DNA of 64,000 nt from Cyclaneusma minus. Taxonomy: Eukaryota > Ascomycota > Leotiomycetes > Marthamycetales > Marthamycetaceae. Every line of letters begins with the position of its first letter. Position 1 is the stretch's first letter. Below, one piece after another: positions 59,946 to 64,000 of the stretch. Under the pieces are notes generated by a model. That model ran no database searches. It saw only the letters and a program-made list of their open reading frames with translations, and was not told the origin of the DNA. The stretch covers positions 285,387-349,386 of the forward strand of contig JAKZHN010000037.1 in assembly GCA_037179335.1 (NCBI GenBank), in the 5' to 3' direction. Made by a program: the position numbers and the translations under genes.

Positions 59946-60129
59946 TGTGTGGATCCAGTAATGTGGCTGCCTTAGGCAGCCACGTGGCCCGTGCACCGCT
60001 AGCGCCAAGGCTGGGGATAGCTTCAAGAGTGAGCTCCTTCGGAGCTCTCTCTCCTTCCCCAGACATCTGCAATACAGCTGTTTCACCCCTACGCAACGCG
60101 TTACGTTACCCTACCTCTGTGATCCGACA
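59946..60129 (-). mobile_element. solo LTR, family 2, minus orientation
   Basis: 184 bp, an inverted relative of 59447-59628. On the minus strand it starts TGTCGGATCACAG and ends GGATCCACACA. Flanks are TCTTT and TTTTT, one mismatch from a 5-bp target duplication. It contains a GAGCTCC/GGAGCTC hairpin. Confidence 0.75.
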
Positions 60130-61199
60130 TTTTTAAAGCTTTTAATTTAATTTTAATATTATATGGGCTATATTTTAATAAAATATTAAAATTCTTTTTA
60201 GAAAAATAAGATTTAAAATCTTTTTAAAAATATTTAAAAAGCTTTTAATTTAGCCATTTATTATTGCTAAAATTATTTAAATTATTTAATATTTTCTTAG
60301 CTTTTAGGGCTTTGCTTATTTTATATAAAAAATAAATTTAGGCTATAAATTTATTTTTCTTAAGCTTTTAAAATTCCATTATATATTGGTATTGCTAATT
60401 TGGAAAATTTTAATAAATAAATTTGATAAAACTTTATTTTTTTGGATTTCAATAATGGCTTAATTATTCCATTTGCCAATTTTTAATTTATAATATTTAT
60501 AGCTTTTTTTATAATTAATTTATATATAAAAAAGGCCTTCGAAATCCATTTTAATATAGATGGGTTGGAATTTTCGTTTTTAAATATATTAAATATTAAC
60601 GGAAATATGGCTAAGGCTTTTTTAGCCTTTTTAATGGCAAAATATTTTTTAGTTTTGCTATTTGGTTTTTTCTTTTAAATTGAAAAATTATTTAATTACC
60701 AAAAGCAGCAATTTTTGGAATTAAGCAATACGCTTTATTTTTTTTGCTATTTAATTTTAATAAAAAACTTATATAAATTTAGGCTAATTATTGAATATAA
60801 TATTTCTTTAAATACCTTTTTTTAAATTTGGAAATTTAAATATATAATATAATAAATGGGATTTCCATTTTTTTTATTATATTTATAAATAAAAATGGAT
60901 TTTTTTAAAAAAATTAGCAAAGGATTTTTGAAAGCTAAAGCTTTAGCTATATAAATATTTATAATATAAAATATTTGCGCTTTATTATTAATAAATATAT
61001 TAATTTATAAATTATTATTTTCTAAAATATAGAAAATGGTAAAATGGTTTTTATTAATTAGTTAATTAATATTTAAAAATACTAAATTAATAAATTTAGG
61101 CAATAGCTAATTTAAAAAAAAGTTTTTTCCTAGGCCTAATTATTTTTCAATTTATTTTCAAAATTAACTCGGGCATTAACCTAGCTAAAATTTTCCTTT

Positions 61200-61511
61200 T
61201 TAATTTTTTTTATTAAGGCATTTCTTAGCAATATATCCTATTTTATAATAAAAAAAATAGGTAAACTGTTTTATATTCCAATTATATTTAGCTTTTAATT
61301 TTTTAATAAGCTTTCTTTTATATTCAAAATGGTTATTATTACCTTTTTTTATTTTTGTAATTAAAGCGAAAGCTTTTATTATATTTTTCGTAAGATCTTT
61401 CACCATTTTTATTTCGATTTTGCCTATTTGGATTTTCGCCATTGGGTCCGTTTTTAGATTTATTTTGATTGCGTTATAGCTGGCGGTTAAAAAAGGCATT
61501 TTTAAAAGCAT
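61200..61511 (-). pseudogene. Gag remnant with degenerate zinc knuckle
   Basis: The minus frame ends in FYYKIGYIAKKCLNKK, a decayed form of the CxxCxxxGHxxxxC nucleocapsid knuckle in which the first two Cys and the His have become Tyr, consistent with C-to-T or G-to-A change. The upstream part is Lys-rich. Confidence 0.6.
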
Positions 61512-62803
61512 TAATGGTATTATTTTAAATAAATATGCTATAATAAAAATTATAATAAAATTTTTTATTTTTTTTTAGATTTTTATAGCCGTAAATAATA
61601 AATATTATAATTAATATTAATTCAGAAAATAATTTCCAATACAAATTGGCAAAACTATTTTTATTAAATACTTTAATTAGCTATATATTGCAATAAAGGT
61701 TGTTAAAAAATTTACCAATTCTTTTTTTGCTATTTAGTTAATATTTTATATAATCTTTTAAAGCATTAGCCTTTTTAATTGGGCTATTTATATATATTTT
61801 CAAAATTTTAACTATTTAGTGCCAGCTGGTAAATAGATTTGTTTTAAAGCAATAGCGGCTTTAAAAAGCGTATTAAGCTATACTGGTATAATGATTTTAA
61901 ATATAAGCTATATGCAAAGCCTTAAATAGAAAAAAATTATAATTTAAAATAAGCTTATCCTTAATAGCAATTATCCAATATTAAAATTCAAAATTTTTGC
62001 TATTATTTAGCTTTTTTAAATTAGAAAGCTTTAGTATTTTTTTATTTTTTTTTGCAATAATTGAATTTAAAATTAAAATTAAAGCTATTGCTAAATTTAA
62101 GATTATTGCTAAATTCGGGATTTTAAAAAATAAAAAAGGGTTAATATTTTTAAATAAGGCTTAAAAAATGCAATATTTGTTATAATAACTTTTAAAATAA
62201 TAGGAATAATTGCGCAATTGCAATTTTTTTTTAAATTTGCTGCATTTTAAGCAAAGGCTGGCAATATTATTATTGTGAATAATATTAGCGCAATTAGCTA
62301 TAGCAATTTAAATTATATTGCTAATTTGCTTATTAAAAATAGCTATTATTAGTATAAGATTTTTAATTTGTTTTTGGAAAATGCGCAATAATTATGCATT
62401 ATTATTGCTATATATGGATTTATTAATTATATTAATGGTTAGGGCTAGAAATAAAACTAAAACTAAGCTTAACACGCTTTTAAATTGCGTAAAATTTTTA
62501 GCTTCAGAATTAAAATCTTTTAAGGCAAGGGTGGCTATTAAAGCAACTAAGACAGCTAAGGCAGCAAAGGCAGCTTTGCTTAGATAAGGGTGCTGCAATA
62601 TAGCATGCAGCTGGTGACTCAGGCTAATATTGCAAATATTTTGGTTAATTTAAAATATATTTAAATATTAGAGGCTATTATATAAAAATTTAAAATACTG
62701 GATTATTGCAGTGCAGGATAAATAGCTTATAAAAAGCAAAGCTTTAAAAATAGCAAATTTTTAAAGCTATTTAAATATTGGAAAAAAGGGAATTTAAATT
62801 AAT

Positions 62804-62995
62804 TATTATAGCGCGGGACCTAGATTATATAAAGGCATAGCAAAGGCAGGGCATAAATTAATATTATAATTTAAATTAAAAAGAAAAGAGATCCAGGACA
62901 AGGAGCTTCTTAAGGAAGCTCCTCCTACGCTAGCGCTGGCGTCGGACCGGTCACGGGCCGGGGTTACGTGTCTGTAGCGGCCTGGGGCCGTCACA
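62804..62995 (-). repeat. LTR of the Gypsy element (5' LTR by coding direction)
   Basis: 192 bp matching 56589-56780. The first ~100 bases are mutated toward AT (for example TGTCAT has become TATTAT), while the last ~90 bases are still GC-rich and nearly identical to the other LTR. Confidence 0.85.
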
Positions 62996-63900
62996 ATTTA
63001 ACCTTTAAAAATTGGGCAAATACCTGACTTAACCCCCTCCTTAATTAAAATTCCCAACTTGACCCCCATTTTTTCAATATTCCTAATTTGACCCCCTTTG
63101 TTTTTTAAAACTTGTATAATAAATTAAATAAAATAGCTATAAAGCCCCATTTTTTAATGAGTATAAAAAATAATATTCTATAACCAAATAAATTTAAATA
63201 AATTAAAAAAACTTTAATATTTGGCTTTAAAAAGCAAAAAATACGTATAACCCCCACGGCCCGAGAATTCCTAAATTAACCCCCTTGATTTTGACCTTTT
63301 ATATCCTTTTAAATAATATAGTTTTTTTAAATTTTATTTTTTATATATAATTTACATTATATTGGATATATAATAAAAACATTACAATTTATAATATTAA
63401 ATACGGCCTTTATTATTAATTTCTAAAATATAGGGGTTAATTTGGAAATTAATATTTTAATATTTATTATTAATATTTCTAATAGCGCTTTATAAAAATT
63501 ACCTTTTTATAAAATATTATTATAAAATAAAAGAATTTGACTTAAAATAAATAAATTTTATTTAACAATTGCTATATTAATTTATAATATAATTAATTAT
63601 ATTTAATAAGCTTAAAATAAATATTTTTTATACCGAGTTTTAAATATTACGTAATAAATTTTATATTATTCAATAGGCAAAATTCTATTTTATAAAACAA
63701 AATTATAAAATGTTGTATTTTATTTTTTTATTTATTTTTAAAAAAGTATCAAAAGCTTTATATAATTATTAATTTTAATTGCTTTTGGAAAAAAATCTTT
63801 AAAATCAAATATAACGGTGGCCTATATATTAAATTATTTCCAATTTAATTGGCTATTATCATTTTAAAATAAATTCGTTATTTCATTAGCAAAGTTTTTT
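62996..63900. repeat. AT-rich degraded repeat DNA with TTGACCCCC/TTAACCCCC motifs
   Basis: Between 63020 and 63295 the motif TTAACCCCC or TTGACCCCC occurs five times at irregular spacing in otherwise AT-rich sequence. This looks like the terminal region of another degraded element. No coding remnant recognised. Confidence 0.4.
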
Positions 63901-63901
63901 A

Positions 63902-64000
63902 TAAATAAATAAAATAAATAAAATAAATAAAATAAATAAAATAAATAAAATAAATAAAATAAATAAAATAAATAAAATAAATAAAATAAATAAAATAAAT
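63902..64000. repeat. 9-bp microsatellite, AAATAAAAT type
   Basis: An uninterrupted run of the unit TAAATAAAA, about ten copies, continuing to the last base. Its position at the edge suggests a contig end or a longer satellite outside the window. Confidence 0.9.

Larger units (their letters stand above)
58950..60180 (-). pseudogene. reverse transcriptase remnant, interrupted by two solo LTRs
   Basis: Between 59.93 and 59.69 kb the minus frame reads KEFIKASFFLFAAPILFIKK and YYYINYRKLNKF, the RT fingers of a Gypsy polymerase. Beyond the insertion at 59.45 kb it resumes with INNILIYL (the altered catalytic-loop region) and AAGLQINIKKYKF. The catalytic Asp pair is no longer intact. Confidence 0.7.
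56589..62995 (-). mobile_element. Ty3/Gypsy LTR retrotransposon, full length but degraded
   Basis: Two 192-bp direct repeats bound a 6.4-kb AT-rich interior. Read on the minus strand, remnants occur in Gypsy order: a Gag zinc knuckle near 61.2 kb, reverse transcriptase about 60.2-58.95 kb, RNase H about 58.93-58.5 kb and integrase about 57.97-57.75 kb. All frames are broken by many stops. The extreme AT content and loss of C on both strands are what RIP leaves. ATTT flanks both ends as a possible target-site duplication. Two solo LTRs of another family are nested in the RT region. Confidence 0.85.

Noticed and set aside
59447..60129. The inverted GC-rich islands as terminal inverted repeats of one DNA transposon
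   Set aside because: The 320 bp between them encode reverse transcriptase of the host Gypsy element, and each island has its own TG..CA-type ends and target-site duplication.
62318..62587. Overlapping frames of about 90 and 68 codons on both strands with Ala/Lys-rich ends
   Set aside because: They lie in the leader/Gag part of the degraded retroelement, and neither matches a Gag pattern well enough to call.

Overview
The window is nuclear DNA of a filamentous ascomycete (Pezizomycotina; a Dothideomycetes-type genome is my inference). Genes are split by short introns of about 45-110 bases with GT..AG borders. The families are fungal: a large-subunit catalase, a Pth11-like seven-helix receptor, an A-T-R NRPS-like enzyme, a beta-flanking protein, and 12- and 14-helix MFS transporters. 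The last 7.5 kb is AT-rich, transposon-derived sequence of the kind left by repeat-induced point mutation (RIP). I rebuilt gene models by hand from reading frame, splice sites and family fit; intron positions are given in each entry.

Layout. 1-6.0 kb: the 3' end of an unknown gene, a small conserved fungal protein, a YGR210C-like Obg/YchF GTPase (minus) and a DUF676 serine esterase (plus). 8.0-10.3 kb: catalase. 10.3-17 kb: gene-poor DNA full of diverged local duplications, with one orphan gene and its decayed copy. 17.3-24.9 kb: a small secondary-metabolism-like block, with a 7-TM receptor (minus), an O-methyltransferase (plus) and an NRPS-like A-T-R gene (plus) broken by two stops and one frameshift. 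25.3-29.4 kb: tandem array A. 30.3-50.6 kb: housekeeping and transport genes (Cdc1/Ted1-type phosphoesterase, sugar transporter, MYND protein, large F-box-like protein, beta-flanking protein, DHA2-type exporter). 50.8-54.7 kb: tandem array B. 55.3-56.1 kb: a single-pass membrane protein with an HxxHC motif. 56.6-63.0 kb: a complete but mutated Ty3/Gypsy element with two 192-bp LTRs, itself carrying two solo LTRs of another family. 63.0-64.0 kb: more AT-rich repeat DNA ending in a 9-bp microsatellite, probably an assembly edge.

The most unusual signal is the pair of non-coding arrays. Each is made of diverged units of about 310-345 bp. Every clear unit has a TATA-like box, and units share paired GACAG motifs about 20 bp apart. 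In array B the TATA box is followed about 25 bp later by a conserved initiator-like stretch. There is no conserved ORF. Single units with the same core are scattered at 10.7-16.4 kb. A 0.4-kb mobile element is inserted just downstream of such a core in both of its copies. The arrays could be serial non-coding RNA genes or an amplified promoter-like satellite; the sequence alone cannot decide.
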